Positions 38,011 through 52,187 of a DNA stretch of 64,000 nt are shown here, piece after piece (within the stretch, counting starts at the first letter, position 1; the number at the start of each line of letters is the position of its first letter). Position numbers and translations under genes: made by a program. The DNA comes from Carallia brachiata. Taxonomy: Eukaryota; Streptophyta; Magnoliopsida; Malpighiales; Rhizophoraceae. The stretch is taken from assembly GCA_021464245.1 (NCBI GenBank), contig JADCRB010000036.1, positions 2,919,947 to 2,983,946 on the forward strand, written 5' to 3'. The notes beneath the pieces are model-generated. The model ran no database searches and had not been told where the DNA came from. It saw only the letters and a program-made list of their open reading frames with translations.

Positions 38011-40281
38011 TGACACAGAGAGAGAGAGAGAGAGAGGCTATGATTTCAACTAAATTGTTTGCAGTGTTATGCTCGCTTGATCGCTTTTATATCCTCCTAG
38101 GGTTGTACGAGGGGTTTAGCGGCCCTGCCGGCTAGTAGCGGAGAGGGACAACAAAACAAAACGCATCGTTTCATTTCCTTCCTTGTAACGTGAACTTAAA
38201 ATAAAGTAATAAACCCTTGCCTTATCTACTCATGGGGGCCAAAAAATTTTGCAGGCCCTTAATGGATTGGACCCGGTTGTGCTTTGTATTTAAAACTGGA
38301 ATTTCCTTTTTTTTTTTTTCCTTCGTGATTTTTAAAACCGATTATTTAGAGGAAGAACAACTGTTTTTTCAGTGTTTTATTTATTTTTTTAATCTAACTA
38401 GACTAAATTAATGATCAATTTACCAATTTTCCGATGCAATCCGAATGGCATAAGTAAAATACCCTTCTGGCTAGAGGCAATCGGTTTGAATTGGAACCAA
38501 ATTGGACTTGGACCAACTGTTTCTCAGAATCAGATCGGACTGGCTGAATGATTTTGGAATTGGAACTGAATCTGGTCAAGGGGCGGTTTGGTTTTGATTC
38601 TTCTTTTTTGAAATACGCCTAAAAAGATTTTAATTTGAGATTATAAATTTATTAGAAGCTGTTTTCTTTAGTTTTCTTTAATCTGATGTAATAAAAAAAA
38701 AAGAGATTATGGGTTTATCTCACGCAATCCTAAATTCATATTGTTAGGCTTTTATTTATTAAAAAAATTTGTGGCACATATGTTAATTATCAAATTTATT
38801 GGTTGAAATAGGGGAATAAGTCCTCATTTTGTAGGTCTCATTCAACAGCCCCAAAAGTGGCAAAACCCTCATTTGAATATTGATACACTCGAGCGAGTCT
38901 TTCTCATATCTGACTACAGAATTAGTAAGTGTTAAACTCAATATTGTGTTATCGATAGAAACTCTCTAATTTATGGGGGTATATGCTACCACAAGACTCA
39001 AATTCAAATTAATACAACAATAAAATACATTAAATAATTAACAAACTACCACATCAAATATTGTTAGGCTATCATAGGTAGTTAAATGGAGTCTTTCGTC
39101 TCACATGCTGTGCTAAATAGTTTTTCGGGCTAGAGTGGGCATTAAAAAGAGGGATGTAGCTGGGCTACATGTAAGTTGTAACACTGGGCGATAGAGTAGG
39201 AAAGCACCAACTGCGGTAAAATCAAAATCTTCCTTGGCTACATATAACAGTGGCTATATAATTTAAATGGTGAGATTAGTTTTCCCGTTTTCTTTTATTT
39301 TTGTTAAATAATGTGGGCATCCAAGTTTCGATTAGAATATTTGCAAGGAATTATTTTGTATGGACTAATTGAAGAATTTAACATTAATAAATAAAACTTA
39401 TCAATTATATTTGCTGAAAGATAGTGATAAATTTACTGCTCTTAGGACGAGGCTTGTCAATTATATTTACCAAAAAATATTAATAATTGGTCGTTCTGGG
39501 ACACTTTAGTAGTTAAAGGGTAAATTTTTATTTTAAAAATTTTAAATTCTAATGTGTAAAAAAAGTGTATAGGATTTATAAAATAAAAGAATTATCTAAT
39601 TATATAGTTAATGACTCAATATTTCTCCTAATAGACAAACAAATATTAATAAATATAGTAATAAAAAATGAAAATGAGTTTCTGTTCAAAAAGAAAAAGA
39701 AAAGAAAATGAGTGTTGCTCTCCCTGATTAAGGACAATCTAATAGTTAAAATTTAAAAATTTTATTTTAAAAGTATTGAATTGTAATCCTGATAAAAGAG
39801 TATGTGATTTATATAAAGATAAAAAAAATTTCTCTCATTATATTATTTTACGGTCTAATAAACTACTTAATAGATAAAAACAATAAATAGCTTCCAAAAA
39901 GAAAGGTATATAAATGTGAACCGAATTAGTATTTGGGCAATATGTACAACAAATCATTTTATTAACAATTTAAAACAAGACATCAGAAGAGAATTACAAG
40001 CTTAAGGAAACGATATATATATTCGAAAATCAAAACCCTAAGTTTACATTGAATCCTAGAATTTGCCTTGCAACAATCCTAAATTGACGTCAACATATTT
40101 TCAAACAAATAATCACACTAAAACAAAACAAAAAAGAAAAATCAAATATGCACGCCTTTAAATTTTAATAACCAGAATTTAGAACCAATTGACTATACCC
40201 CAATTGGTACCGAAATAATCTCCAAGAACTGAATATTTTAAATTCGAATATAAGAGCTAATCAACCAAAAATAAATACAAC
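38011..40281. other. AT-rich intergenic region
   Basis: The first 100-200 bases hold the ZNHIT6 leader, with a short GA repeat at 38018-38036. The rest shows no coding signal. A diverged direct repeat pair lies at 39500-39900. Confidence 0.5.
39500..39900. repeat. Diverged direct repeat pair of about 170 bp
   Basis: The stretch from about 39505 (TTTAGTAGTTAAAGGG, TTTTATTTTAAAA, GTGTATAGGATTTATA, ATAGTTAATGACTCAATA) recurs from about 39728 as AATAGTTAAAATTT, TTTTATTTTAAAA, GTATGTGATTTATA and TATTTTACGGTCTAATA in the same order. This looks like an old dispersed repeat present twice. Confidence 0.45.
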
Positions 40282-40716
40282 TTAGAATCCAACAGGCCAC
40301 ATCCATCGGGCATGTATCCACTGTTGGCACCTTGCCATTGCAAGTAACAGTAGGATCAAAGCCGCAACCACCCACGGCGACCGCCCTTCAGACGGCAAGG
40401 ACTTAGGCGGTGGCCGGGGCGGCCCCGGCATTGCAAGAAGCCGTTTTTTCGTCGGGGACGACGTTAGGCATCGAATGATCAACGCCAAGAAGATAGGGAT
40501 GGCAGCAGGAAACAACCCCCTCATCATCATGACCATGAAAAAGAACATGTGTCTTCTCGACTTGGTGGGCATCGAGTAACAGTGGTAACGAAGAGAAGGG
40601 TGCTGCCAGGACGTGATGAGAAGGGTAGAAATGGCTACGAGAATCATGAGTATTTTATACGGGACTGGATGCGTTGTGGTGAGCATATCTAGGGCGTAAG
40701 AAATGCTATCCATCAT
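40282..40716 (-). CDS. Small single-exon membrane protein, unknown function
   Basis: A 144-codon frame starts MMDSISYALDMLTT and ends WMWPVGF. It holds three likely membrane segments: around residues 20-36 (ILMILVAISTLLITS), 57-83 (MFFFMVMMMRGLF followed by AAIPIFLALII) and 116-128 (VVAALILLLLAMA), with a Pro-rich linker (PGPPRPPPKSLP) between the second and third. GC content is clearly above the flanks and there are no lesions, which supports a real gene. I do not recognise the family. The second Met is an equally good start. About 2.2 kb of AT-rich DNA lies on each side. Confidence 0.6.
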   Translation of the reverse strand: MMDSISYALDMLTTTHPVPYKILMILVAISTLLITSWQHPSLRYHCYSMPTKSRRHMFFFMVMMMRGLFPAAIPIFLALIIRCLTSSPTKKRLLAMPGPPRPPPKSLPSEGRSPWVVAALILLLLAMARCQQWIHARWMWPVGF

Positions 40717-42942
40717 CGTTTGATGATGACGATTTTCTTGTTAATTACGTCCACAGTGCACAAACACAACAAACAAACCGTCTGTCGATCTTTCAAGATG
40801 TTTGCCATGCATGGAGATCCCCTTCTGACGATCAAATAGAGGGGGAAAAAAAAGAAGAGAGGTTAATGGGTATTCGGTTGTGAATCACAACTTCATTTTC
40901 AAATTAGAAATCTTATATTTGAACTCCCTCTGATAACTGCCTAGGCTAATACGTTAACGAATGATTTATTATTATTTTTTTTTTAAAAAAAGAAAATTCG
41001 TGTGTACAAATGAGCATTCTTAGACAGACATCCGACGTGGAGCCGTGGAGGTGGAGTTTTTAGAAAACATAATAGTATTTTTAGTATTTTTGTCTATAGT
41101 AATATTTTGAGTAAAATTAAAATTAATATTTTTAAAATAAAATTAATAATTTTTTTAATACTTATTATTTTTATATTTTAAAAATTATTAATTTTATTTT
41201 AAAAATATTAATTTCAATTAAAACACCGCCCAACATAAAAACATCCAAAATATATATCGGGCCTCTAGTTTTTAATGGGTGTAATTTCTTTGAGTTGCAT
41301 TTTTCGTCCTGCTCCGATTGTTTCAGTCAACAATCTAATTGTGTCCTGCTCCGATTTTTTCAGTTGACAATTTAAAATTTTTTTCCCCGTATTTGGGATA
41401 GAAAAGAATTAACTTGAATCAAGTCATATTAGAAATTCTTTCTTGGGCTTGGCTCCGGGGCGGTATTTTAGAAGCATTATCATTCTAATTATTAAATTCC
41501 AAACATAGAAAGAAAAATAGAGAAAAATGGGGAATTGATATTCACACAAAGTAAAATGCCGGATGCACACGACACAACAAAGTGGGGTCCACATGCTTAT
41601 TTGTACTTGTATCTCGTTATTTTGCGGTGTGAACATAACTTCCAAAGGTGCATATAATTTGATAGAGTACTATTACACTTTCAGGATTGACTTTTTATCT
41701 TATTGTGTAATAAGAGTTTTATTTTGTGTAACAAAAAAAACAAATTTTTCATATTACCAAAAAAAATGTTGTTATTGTACAAAATAGAAGGCTTGTTACA
41801 ATTTAGGTAAAATTTCATTCTGAAAGTCTAATTTTTTCCAATTTGATATGGCCAGGAACCTAAAATATTAAGGACAGTAGGTAGAATTGATTAAAAAAAA
41901 TTAATAGGCAGTTTGTGCCAAAGAAAAAACAAATCATGTAGATAACTTCATCACGGACCAATGACTAGACTTTTAACAAACAGACGAGCGGGACTATAGG
42001 GACTAGAGAGTACCAGCGTCAGTGACTCTTTTTTTCCCCATATTTTAGTATCAATAGAAGTTAGATTGATTAGTTATAGAATTGCAAACTTCATTTAACA
42101 CAAACTATACATCATCGTTCCATTCTTCTGGTACAATTAATTATAACACTCTGTTAAGATCTTTCAGTCTTGTATTCAAATTATATCTGTTCTCATTTCC
42201 TTACTTTTCGATCTTGTAACTAAAAAGCATAGACATCATCCAATGCGTCCTGCCGTGAAAGAACCAATTTCGTGGAAAATGTTGCCGTGTCCCTCAGGCT
42301 ACAAACAATGAATTTAAGCTATTCATGGCATCAGTTACCCGTCAGGGCATCACAAAACACACAAATTGCTGATGGAAGAAAGCAGGAAAGGATAGGGAGA
42401 CAGGGTTTCCGCGTAGGGGTGTGCCTTTAATCAGGCAAAAAAGGAACCATCAGAAAACCATAACATAGCCCAACACACCTAAGTTGCTAGAGATCACAGA
42501 AGTGGCATGCTAACCAGTGGGATACGAGTTGACAAGCTAAGCAAATCCTGAGAACAACTAAAGGAGAAATGACACCAAACAACAATTTCCATTGTAAGTG
42601 CAGTTCTCAAAATTATTCCTTTAATTACAAGAACAAGTAAGAAGCCGTGATTCTGGAGGGGGAAAAAGAACAATCAATGTGTATGATCCATTAATACAAA
42701 ACTGATTTTGCGAAGGTAAATGATGGTCTGAAGAAATAACTGTGGGAGCATTCAAGCTTTCTGTCAACTCCCAGACACTAAGATTCCACTCAGTTGCAAA
42801 ACTCTCTGATAATAGAAGATCCGTACAACCAGCAGCCCGCCTGCACATCAGCTGAGCAGCTCTGCTATTTACTGTACAACATGTCCCCTCCACCCCCCAA
42901 TAAATAAAGATGGAAACAACAAGCTTAATGATACCTATTGTG
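40717..42942. other. AT-rich intergenic region with CDPK 3' flank
   Basis: No gene is supported. An AT-rich inverted repeat lies at 41112-41223. The last several hundred bases before 42943 should include the 3' UTR of the CDPK gene; short frames there (42621-42893) have no family resemblance. Confidence 0.5.
41112..41223. repeat. AT-rich inverted repeat with ~39-bp arms
   Basis: Bases 41112-41150 are nearly the reverse complement of 41184-41223, sharing ATTAATATTTTTAAAATAAA and AATTAATAAT. This could be a small foldback MITE, but no target duplication was found and simple AT composition raises the chance of coincidence. Confidence 0.5.
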
Positions 42943-45900
42943 CTAAAGCTTTAGGGCCTCCCTAAAGCCAATGCTGAAGCTCTTCTCAAGGTCCTTCTTA
43001 TTAGGGCCCAGAACTCCAACATTTCCCTTTTGCATCATGGCCACAAACTCATTGTAATCAATGGTTCCGTCCTGCACAATTTGCTAACTTTTAGAGTTTG
43101 GTCTAAATTCTTTGAGATCAGATGGGTTTGAACAATACATGGTGGACAGAGTCTAGCGGTTGGCATAAGCAATAACTTACACCGCCATTCAAACATCAAT
43201 CAGACCGATATCAAATACTATTCCAAATGCATTATTTTCCACAAGAGAATGTATGACTCAGGTTAAGACCAACATGACCAAGTTTTGAATTCAGAATAAG
43301 AGGCATGTGGACCATTTCTGGCCCATTCAAAGCAACTGAAAGAGTAGCCAGTGCACCAATACTTCAGAATCTAATCAATAAAGTGATGTTGTATGTTCAA
43401 GTATGAGAGGAGTTCGCCTTAGAAGATAAAGAACGAGCTCTTTCATCCTTTTACCACATTTATTTCGATTTAACTTGGAGCTTTGGAAGACAAAAATATG
43501 AAATTCCACATTAAGAGAACAACTTACATTGTCCTGATCAATTTCTTTGATCAGTTCTTCCAAGCGAATATCCTTTATGCCAAACTCCTCACAAGCTTGT
43601 TGAAGTTCTTCTAGAGTGATATACCCACTTCCATCCTTATCAAAGTATGAAAAAGCTGCAAATAGGTGATCCTCCCTGTCAATTTTGTTTAGATGCAATG
43701 TTGCAGCAATAAACTCCCCGTAATCGATGTTGCCACTGTTGTCTACGTCAGCCTGCAAATCATTAGCGTACACAAGCAGAAAGGATTTGTCCATGATTAT
43801 GGTCTGTCCTTTGATATAAAATGGAAACTCACTACTATATCTAGACGAAAAAAGAGAGTGAGCCAAAATTACAAAGAGAAGCACTAGTTGTCTTTCTTCT
43901 CAAACACAAAATCAAGGGAATTTACAAAAAATCCTGCACATCCACCCTACAACACTTTACATAACATATTTTCAAAAATTTTATCAGACGTCAATTTAAG
44001 CTACAGTAGCAACTAATAACTTTCAATAGGTATCTGCTTAGAAAGGTTACAAACTATTGACAAAAACACAAAATAAATCTCTAACTTTTGGTCGAATATT
44101 CACCCCAAAAATCATTTGTGTCCATTGAAACCTTAAAGCCACATATTTCTCCCCCTCTCCCCCCTCTCTTTGGCAATTGCATCTAAACCTTGGCACTATT
44201 GTCCACATAGCAAAAGTCCCATGATTGAGGTAAATAATGCAACCCTCATATTGAAATGCCTAAATTGCCACATAAGTTTTATGCTGATAAATTCCCTTGT
44301 TAACTCTTTCCGATGTAGCAAAAAAAAGTCTTTTTAGTAGAAATGAAGAAAAAAAAATCTAGAACTACAGGCTGAGTGAGGTAGCCGATGCATAATTGAG
44401 AAAGAGACATCAATTACATGCATGGTGGAATAAGAAAACTGGTTCCAAAAGTTTATTGATTCTTTTTTTTTTTAAAGAATTCCAAGCGCGTGTGCCAGGG
44501 AAGGAGGTGTTACGAGTCCAATTATTTGCTCAGCTAGTGGAATTTTTTCCAAGTGGCAAACAGTTCCAAGATATATTCTCAATTACAAGTGATTCTTAAG
44601 TTCAAGGGCTTAATTTAACACAAACTAAATCTCAAACTTAACTGCCTTTTCACCAAAATTGAAGAATTTTTTTTATTTTTTGGGTTTAAGAAATAGACTT
44701 GACAGAAAGTCGTTATGGCAACTTAAATACAGTATGTATTAATATAAGAAATCAGGTACTTGAAATGATACTGAATCTCTATGCACAGCATGTTATTGCT
44801 CTTCCCTAGGACTAAAAGTTATATAAATCCCCCTCCCATGTTTATCTTCAGTTTTAAAATGATGTTATGGACTACTGTTATGAAGGCAGGCAATCTTGAA
44901 TAACCAAATCCAGATTTAACATAATACTTACTGCTTGCATTAGATCATAAATTTCCGACTCCTTTAAATTAGCTCCAACTTTTTTCAACCCAACCTTAAG
45001 TTCCTCAAAAGTGATCTGACCACTATTATCAGTGTCTATCATCTTGAACATCTCTCTTAAGCCAGCTATCTCTTCTTCGGACAGGGATTGTGCAATGACC
45101 TGCAAGAGTGGAGAGAAAAATTTATTTCATGTAAAGTGTTAATTCTGGCCGGAACTCTCTCCAGTGATATTCACAAGCTGTCAACGTATGAAATGCTGAA
45201 GTGGAATTCTCTTGGTCCAGCTTTGACCATAACACTCAAGCTTTGTATCTATATCTCTTAAGCATATTGGAGACTTACCCTAAGAGCCATCTTCTTTAGC
45301 TTGTTCATAGCAGAAAATTGCTTCATGCGGCTTAATACAGCAGAATCCAAAGGTTTGTCAGGAGCTACACCATCTTCCTGTACCCAGGGGTGGCCTGCAA
45401 CACCAGACACCAATAGTGAAAAGAGAGTGCTGCCTCAATCATAAAGAGGAAACTGTTTCATTGCCAAAGAAATAAATAGTACGTAAAAGAGCAACTGCAA
45501 CAGCAGCCATCTTGGCCTTTCCAAGAAGCTCAGGATTAAAGGAAGAATCTTTCCAATTACAGATCAGATTATTAATGCACACACAGGCACAAGCAGTTCT
45601 TGTTTCCATTTCTTGCTTGCTTGATCATAAAATTCTGCAAACAGTTGCACTGTATATAGCTTGGACTTACTTGAATTAAATTTGAGAATTCAGTATGAAT
45701 AATCCTGGGGGAAATATGAATCAAAACAAGGCCTCACAGTAAGTTTAAACTATTGTGATGGACATGAAAACTAGAGACCCAATTAAAGCCAATACACGAA
45801 CCCGATAACAGTAACATTGTTTATATATCATCGAGAAAAACATTAAAAAAAAAAACATCTAGCTAATTTATTCACTATCAATTGTAAATTTGTAATGGTC

Positions 45901-48306
45901 AACAATGCTTCAATCAGCTATTTATTGTTCTTCTTTAGCATTGCCAACAGTTGACATCTGAAACTCAGTGGTGGAGCAAGAAGACTGAGGAATTTTAACA
46001 CAAACACACACACACACACACATGAAAATAAAAAAAGAAGACTTGATAAGACTCACAAAGAACTTCATGTGCAGTTGGCCGCCTTCTTGGGTCTCGAACA
46101 AGCATTTTCCTCACTAAATCCTTAGCACTTTCAGAGATACTAGGCCAAGGATCTGATGAAAAGTCAAGTTCACCGTGCAGGACCTCTTCAAATATCCCCT
46201 GTTCGGTCTCTACATATTTGTGGGGAGCACCACAATTCAGCCAATGGCAAATTCACCAAAAAAGGAAAATAGAAAAAGACAATAAAGCGTATAAAATTGC
46301 TGCAAGCACTTGAATTTAAATCATATATGTTCAAAATGAAAATCTTAACTGTTAATCCACCTTAGCCACATGTTAGAGAAAAAAAAGAATCTCACCTGCC
46401 CAAAATGGAGGCACACCACTTAATAGAATGTAAACAATCACTCCAGCACTCCAAACGTCGCTTCAGGGCCATAACGCTTCCGCAAAACTTCTGGAGCAAC
46501 ATAATATGGACTACCAACCACATCAGTGAACTTCTCGCCTGTAAAAGAGAAAACTTTGAGCTCCTCCCCCAAAGTCAAATCTATCGCTTCCAGTTTCATG
46601 CATGCCAAAATGATGAAAATCAATTAGTAGAATGATGAAAAAAAAAATGCTCAAAAGCCACAATTTCTGTGAGATCTAAACTTATAAATTGAGATGCTCT
46701 AGTGGAGTAGGGATGTGACTTTGGACTTTGGATGCAGGGGAACCTGAACTGATAAAATATTTTTTGCTGTTATACTGCCAAAAATGCATATTGAAAAAAA
46801 TGATGTGCCAAGTTGGTGCTCGTGCATTTGAAGTTTCTTCTGACATTTATAGGAACAGGGGATCTTGACAAGTAAAGGAAGCATGAACCAATATCCTCGA
46901 AGATGAATAGCTAAAAAAGGCTCAAAGCCTGGTATTTCATATCCAGCTTTTCCAGCTGACAGGTGCTACTGTGAATTAAGAGAAGTCCAGGTAACTGACG
47001 CTGAAGAATCCATAGACATATATAATTATCTATTTTTTCATGGACAAAATTTCAATTGTATCTGTACATGCACCATGCAATGCATCTGACATGCTTCATA
47101 CGCAGTCATGCACAGCATTGAGCATTTTTGATGGTAATGTGCACATTTTCCGTAGGAAGTTTTGCTGGTTAACATGGCGAACCAGCAAAATATCACCCAT
47201 TGCCGTAAGATATGCACAGAAGATTGAAAGACAATTGGCCAGTTTTGGTATGGCAACTGATAAATGATAAACAGACAGCATGTCATTGTCCACCATTTTA
47301 GCAGTCAAGAATACACCAACAAAATTTGCATGTTAAATTAACAAATAAAATGGAAAAGAAAGCAATTTTGTATGCTTTATGTGAGAGCTATCAAATATTA
47401 TCCAATATAACAAGAAGTTATGGACTATAAGCTAGCAACTCGATGTAAAACTAAAATCCCAAGAAAGATTTAGACCACCATTAAGTACCAAAAAGGATTA
47501 TACCTGGCTTGAAGAAAACTGATAATCCAAAGTCAATTGTTTTGAGAAGTGACTCCTCTTTTTGATCCACAAAAAGAAAATTTTCTGGTTTAAGGTCACG
47601 GTGCATCACACCCAAAGAATGACAAGCTTCCACCACTCCAACTATAGTCCTAGTAAGCTCAGCAGCTTTTCTTTCTGTATAATGACCCCGCTCAATGATC
47701 CTATCAAAGAGCTCGCCACCTGCACATAACTCCATAACAACTTGTACCGCTATTGCATCCTCATAGGCTCCTTTAATGCATATAACGTTTGGATGGCCAG
47801 ACAAATGATGCATTATTTGAATTTCCCTTCTCACATCCTCTACGTCCTCATCGGTCAACAACTTCCTTTTTGCAATTGATTTGCACGCATACTCCTTCCC
47901 TGTTGATTTCTCCACACAAAGAAATGTTGTCCCAAATTGCCCTTGCCTAGTTTCTTCCCCAAAGCATAGAACTCCTTAAAATGACCAGTTTTAGTTTGCA
48001 AAACTGAATCAACCCTCAGCCCTGCACTGGAGACTCTTTGCATCTGGGGGCGTTTCTTAGCTTTTGCATGCTGTCCTGGTTTTTCTGGCTTTTCTGGTTT
48101 TTCTGGTTGTGGCATGGTACTTGTTCCGGCGGCTTATTTTGGACAGGCAGTGGTGATTCAGGGGCATTAGATGTTGCCTCATGGACAGATTCTCCATTAG
48201 TTTGAGAAACAGTATCATCCGGCAATCGAGACCGCCACATTGCAGCCGAAACTGATTGAAATATGCCATTCTTGGAAATGCTTGGTCCCACACAAGTATT
48301 TCCCAT
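42943..48306 (-). CDS. Calcium-dependent protein kinase, CPK1/CPK2 type
   Basis: Ser/Thr kinase activated by Ca2+ binding to its own C-terminal EF hands. Seven exons: 47504-48306, 46396-46538, 46057-46209, 45279-45394, 44932-45099, 43528-43752, 42943-43071. The N-terminus [14 protein letters not shown] carries Gly2 for myristoylation and Cys5 for palmitoylation, so membrane attachment is likely. A variable Pro/Lys/Gln-rich region follows, then the kinase domain with [15 protein letters not shown] and [13 protein letters not shown], and the autoinhibitory junction around [17 protein letters not shown]. Four EF hands are complete: [36 protein letters not shown] and [12 protein letters not shown]. 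It ends IGFREALKL. Three single missing bases break the frame: near 48116-48121, near 47938-47943 (the Gly-rich loop) and near 46456-46462. With these restored the gene encodes 579 aa without a stop. Exon number and order fit the family. Confidence 0.93.
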
Positions 48307-51300
48307 CTATCCTATGATCACTCGCTTCTAAAAGCCTCCTCCAATTTCAACGTCAAGATCTAGCCTAAACGATCACATTAGCACAACATAATGATATATA
48401 ATTCAGAAGCTAAGCATCTTCTCAAGTTTGACCGATATTTATTTCAAAATTTCCAAATAATCAATAGGATCAAGATCAACAAATCGTAGCAGTAAAACTA
48501 AACGCAACCCAATTCTCATAAAGTGTCAATCCAGCCTCGTGAATAAAAATATTAACTTGCTAGAACAGGAAACAGTAGCTGCAGAGCAAAATTCAATAGA
48601 AGAATAAACCCAGAAAAGGTCAACAAAATTCTGAGTCAATGGACAGCTTGATTTCCTGGTCAATAATTGAATTCATCTTAGAATAGCAACAAGCATGAAC
48701 AGCAAAATCTCATATCTTATTGGATCTAAGTAGTTACTCTTAAACAAAGAAAAACCTCTTCAAGGGAGAAGAGAAAAAAAAAAAAAAAAAAACTTTAGAA
48801 AGTTCAACAACTGAAACTAGAGAAATGAAAAAAGTAACAAGCTACCTACTACCCAACAAGGGAAAAATGAAGGTAAACAAAGATCCTCAAACCAAAGATG
48901 AGTTAAAGATTTGACTTTCCACTTACATAGAGATAGATATAAAGAGATAAAGTCATAAAAGCAAATGCAGCAGATAAGAGGGTAAGGGAGACAGAAAAGT
49001 GGTGATGGGCAGATTTGGGGTGGGGAGATTTTGGTTTAAGGCTTCTTTTTGGTGGGTTCTGACTTCTGACCGTTTGTTTCCCAAGAGCATCAACGTGCAC
49101 ACCAGATGAGGTCTCTTGCGTGTTCGTCTTTGTATTGTGTGTCTGTTTGCATCTGCCGTGTTCAGACTTCAGACAATTATTGGATAAAAACGCGAGTATT
49201 GTTATAATAATGATTATTTTTTATCAGCGCTATTTAAATAGGAAAAAATTTTACTAAATAAATTATTAGATAAGCTTCTAGCTCAAACAATATAACAGTA
49301 TATTAATGTAATAGAAGTTAAAATTTAAATTTTTAATTTTTTTAATTCTCTTTCATTTTTTAATTATTTATTTTAAATTTAAGAAAGTTAAAAATAATAA
49401 TAATAATAAAATAATTACGTAATTCGTCTAACAACATGATTTAATAATTTATATATTATTTTAAAAAATAATTTTTAAATAATGTATATCAATTTATTAT
49501 TATTTAAATATTACTTCACAATATTTCTCAACATGAAATTAACAGATTTATGAAAAATATTTTAAGAAAACTTAGTGAACAGATGAAATTTTATTACTAT
49601 TTCTACACGAATTTTTTTTTGCAACTACGAATGTTTTTATGCAACCGTAACGATAAAAAATAATATAAAAATATTATTTTTTTATTTCATATTTTTCTTT
49701 GTGATTACATAAAAAAATATTTATAATTATAAAAAAATACGTATAAATATATTAAAAATTTTTTATCTGCCTATATAATAGAATCTAATATTTTAATGGG
49801 TAGTGCTAGAAAAATGGACAAAACGCGCATATTACTAGTAGTGAGGAGAAAGTGGTCGGACATTCCAAATCCGGCCTTTGCGGGCACTGATTGGTTCATT
49901 TTCAAGGAAGGTTCTTTTGGGGGTCCTACCATACCCCCACTACAATGTGGCAAGTGCCAACCGCGCTTAATGCCCTGACCCCCTCGCCCCGCTTCTTGAT
50001 CCAAGGATATTTGATTAAATGCGTTGATCGCGTCTGTAAAGTGTAGCATGGCCTCGAGCTGTTGGATTATCCGATTATCTTCGTATGATCATCCATTCCA
50101 AGTTCCAACGGCTCCGAGACGTATTCGCACGTACGCTCGTCCACGCTAAATGTAATCAATCACTAATGCAATAATGCCTGGTGGGAGAGCTGACTACGTT
50201 GTAATAGTAACGCATTAAATGTGTTGATCACAAAATTTAATTTTGAGCGTATAAGATGTAAGTAAAATTAAATTTAATATTTTTTTATTATAAATTATAT
50301 TATAATTATTTAAATTATTTATATACTAAAATAAATTTAATATTTTTTAATAAGCCGTTCTACCGCTCCACTCATTTTTATCATCAAAGAGTTGACCGCA
50401 CTCTGTGACCACGTTACTGCTCATAGCTACCAGTTGTACGAATATCCGATAAGTTTTATTTTGGTGTGTAATGCGGTGATTTAAGCTGCTCCTTTCATCA
50501 TTTGACAGACAAAAAAAAAAAAAAAAAAAGCATAAAAACGGTAGATAGTGTAGTTGGGGGGTAGGCCATTGTTATCTTGTGATTGCTATTATATTGGCAG
50601 ATTGGTCTTTATGTCGTTATAGACGTAACCATGGACATTATATTGGGCTCAGTTGCTAGCATTTGATTAATTTTATTGTGATAATTAATCAAATTACTAA
50701 CAGTAATTTTTTCTGTTGGACATAAAAGTGTGTGGAGATATCTGTATTAAAAGCACAAAAGAAACTAACAAAGTAATGAAAAAAATAATAAAATAACTAA
50801 AATTCAAATACAATATTAAAAGGGTCTCAACAAAATATCACTAGTCTTTATTTATTACAATAAAATTGTTGTAATTCAATTATATTCAATGAACAACTAT
50901 TACTTGAAGTTTACAAAATTTGGACATAAGACATTGAGGACAATAAATAAAGATTTTATTTCGTTTATACTCTATCCACCAAAAAAAAAAAAAAACTCAC
51001 TATGGTGCCTACTTAGTTTAATCGAAATTACGTTTTTTTTTTTGCCAAAAAATTGTTACTAATGAGACGCTAAGGAGATTTTTCTTCCACTTTCATGCTA
51101 ATACGATTTATGTGACTATCGTCCGTACATAAGCAACCGAATTTCATGGTATAATTAACAGTAAATAATGAGTTAGTTGATTATTTTTTTTGTCTATTAA
51201 AAAGTTTATTTAGTTATGAGTTATATAATAATAGTTCTGTTTTTCTGTAAATTACATATTCTTTGTCTAGATGATAATTAAAATATTTAAAATAAAGATT

Positions 51301-52187
51301 TAAATTTAATTATTAGGATATTGAGATGTCATTTAGAAAGAAATTAATAAAATTGATAATTGTTAATAAATTTTTTTAATAGAAATAAAGTGAGTATAAC
51401 ATAATAGACACTAATTGATGTAACTATGCCACCTTGACACATATCTCTTAGAGCGCTGTTTTAAAAAAACAATTATACTAAATGAATGATTTGTTGTACT
51501 TTAACTTATTGTATAAATATTTTGTATGAGTGTAAAACTTTTTTTTTTTTATCTCTTAACTTATTGCTATAAAATCTGAATCAATTATAATAACTTAAAT
51601 GGATGGTGCCTTATGCACAAATCGGTGGTACCATTTATCCACCCCGCGCCAAATGAAATAATTATGAAGGAAATTTCAATTATGTCTTGATTAATTAACA
51701 AAGTACCACTGATTCTCTAGATAAAAAAAAAAGAAAAAAGAAAAAAAAAGGAAAGTTCCGCTGACTCTATCCGTTTGACCGCACGATCAAACGCCAATGT
51801 AAGCCATCACAGCCACATCTTAGCCGTCCATTTCCACCCTTTTCGCATTGACAGATTTCGCCACAGCCCGTCGTTTTAGTATAAGTAATCAAACCAAAAA
51901 AATAAAAAATACACTGAAATACGCTAATGCAGACCGTTGGACCGTATAAAATACGTATTGCCAATTTTCTCTTATTTATTTTTTTTCTTTTATTTCTTTC
52001 TATACGGCACATTGTTATTATTTCCGCAATTTTCTGATATTTCCCCCTTTTCATCTCTCTCTCTCTCTGGCAATAACAAATAAATGAATAAATAAATAAA
52101 TAAATAAATACCCTAATTACGATTCTCTCTCCGCAAATCTTTGTCTTTCTACAGGCAGCCGTAACCCTAAATAGAGAGCGTTCATCC
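48307..52187. other. Divergent intergenic region between CDPK and NUP1
   Basis: Contains the CDPK leader, probably to about 49.1 kb and possibly with a leader intron, and the NUP1 leader, with CT and AAAT microsatellites near 52053-52111. The middle (49.2-51.7 kb) is very AT-rich with poly-A/T runs; a less AT-rich patch near 49.8-50.2 kb shows no recognisable gene. Confidence 0.5.
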
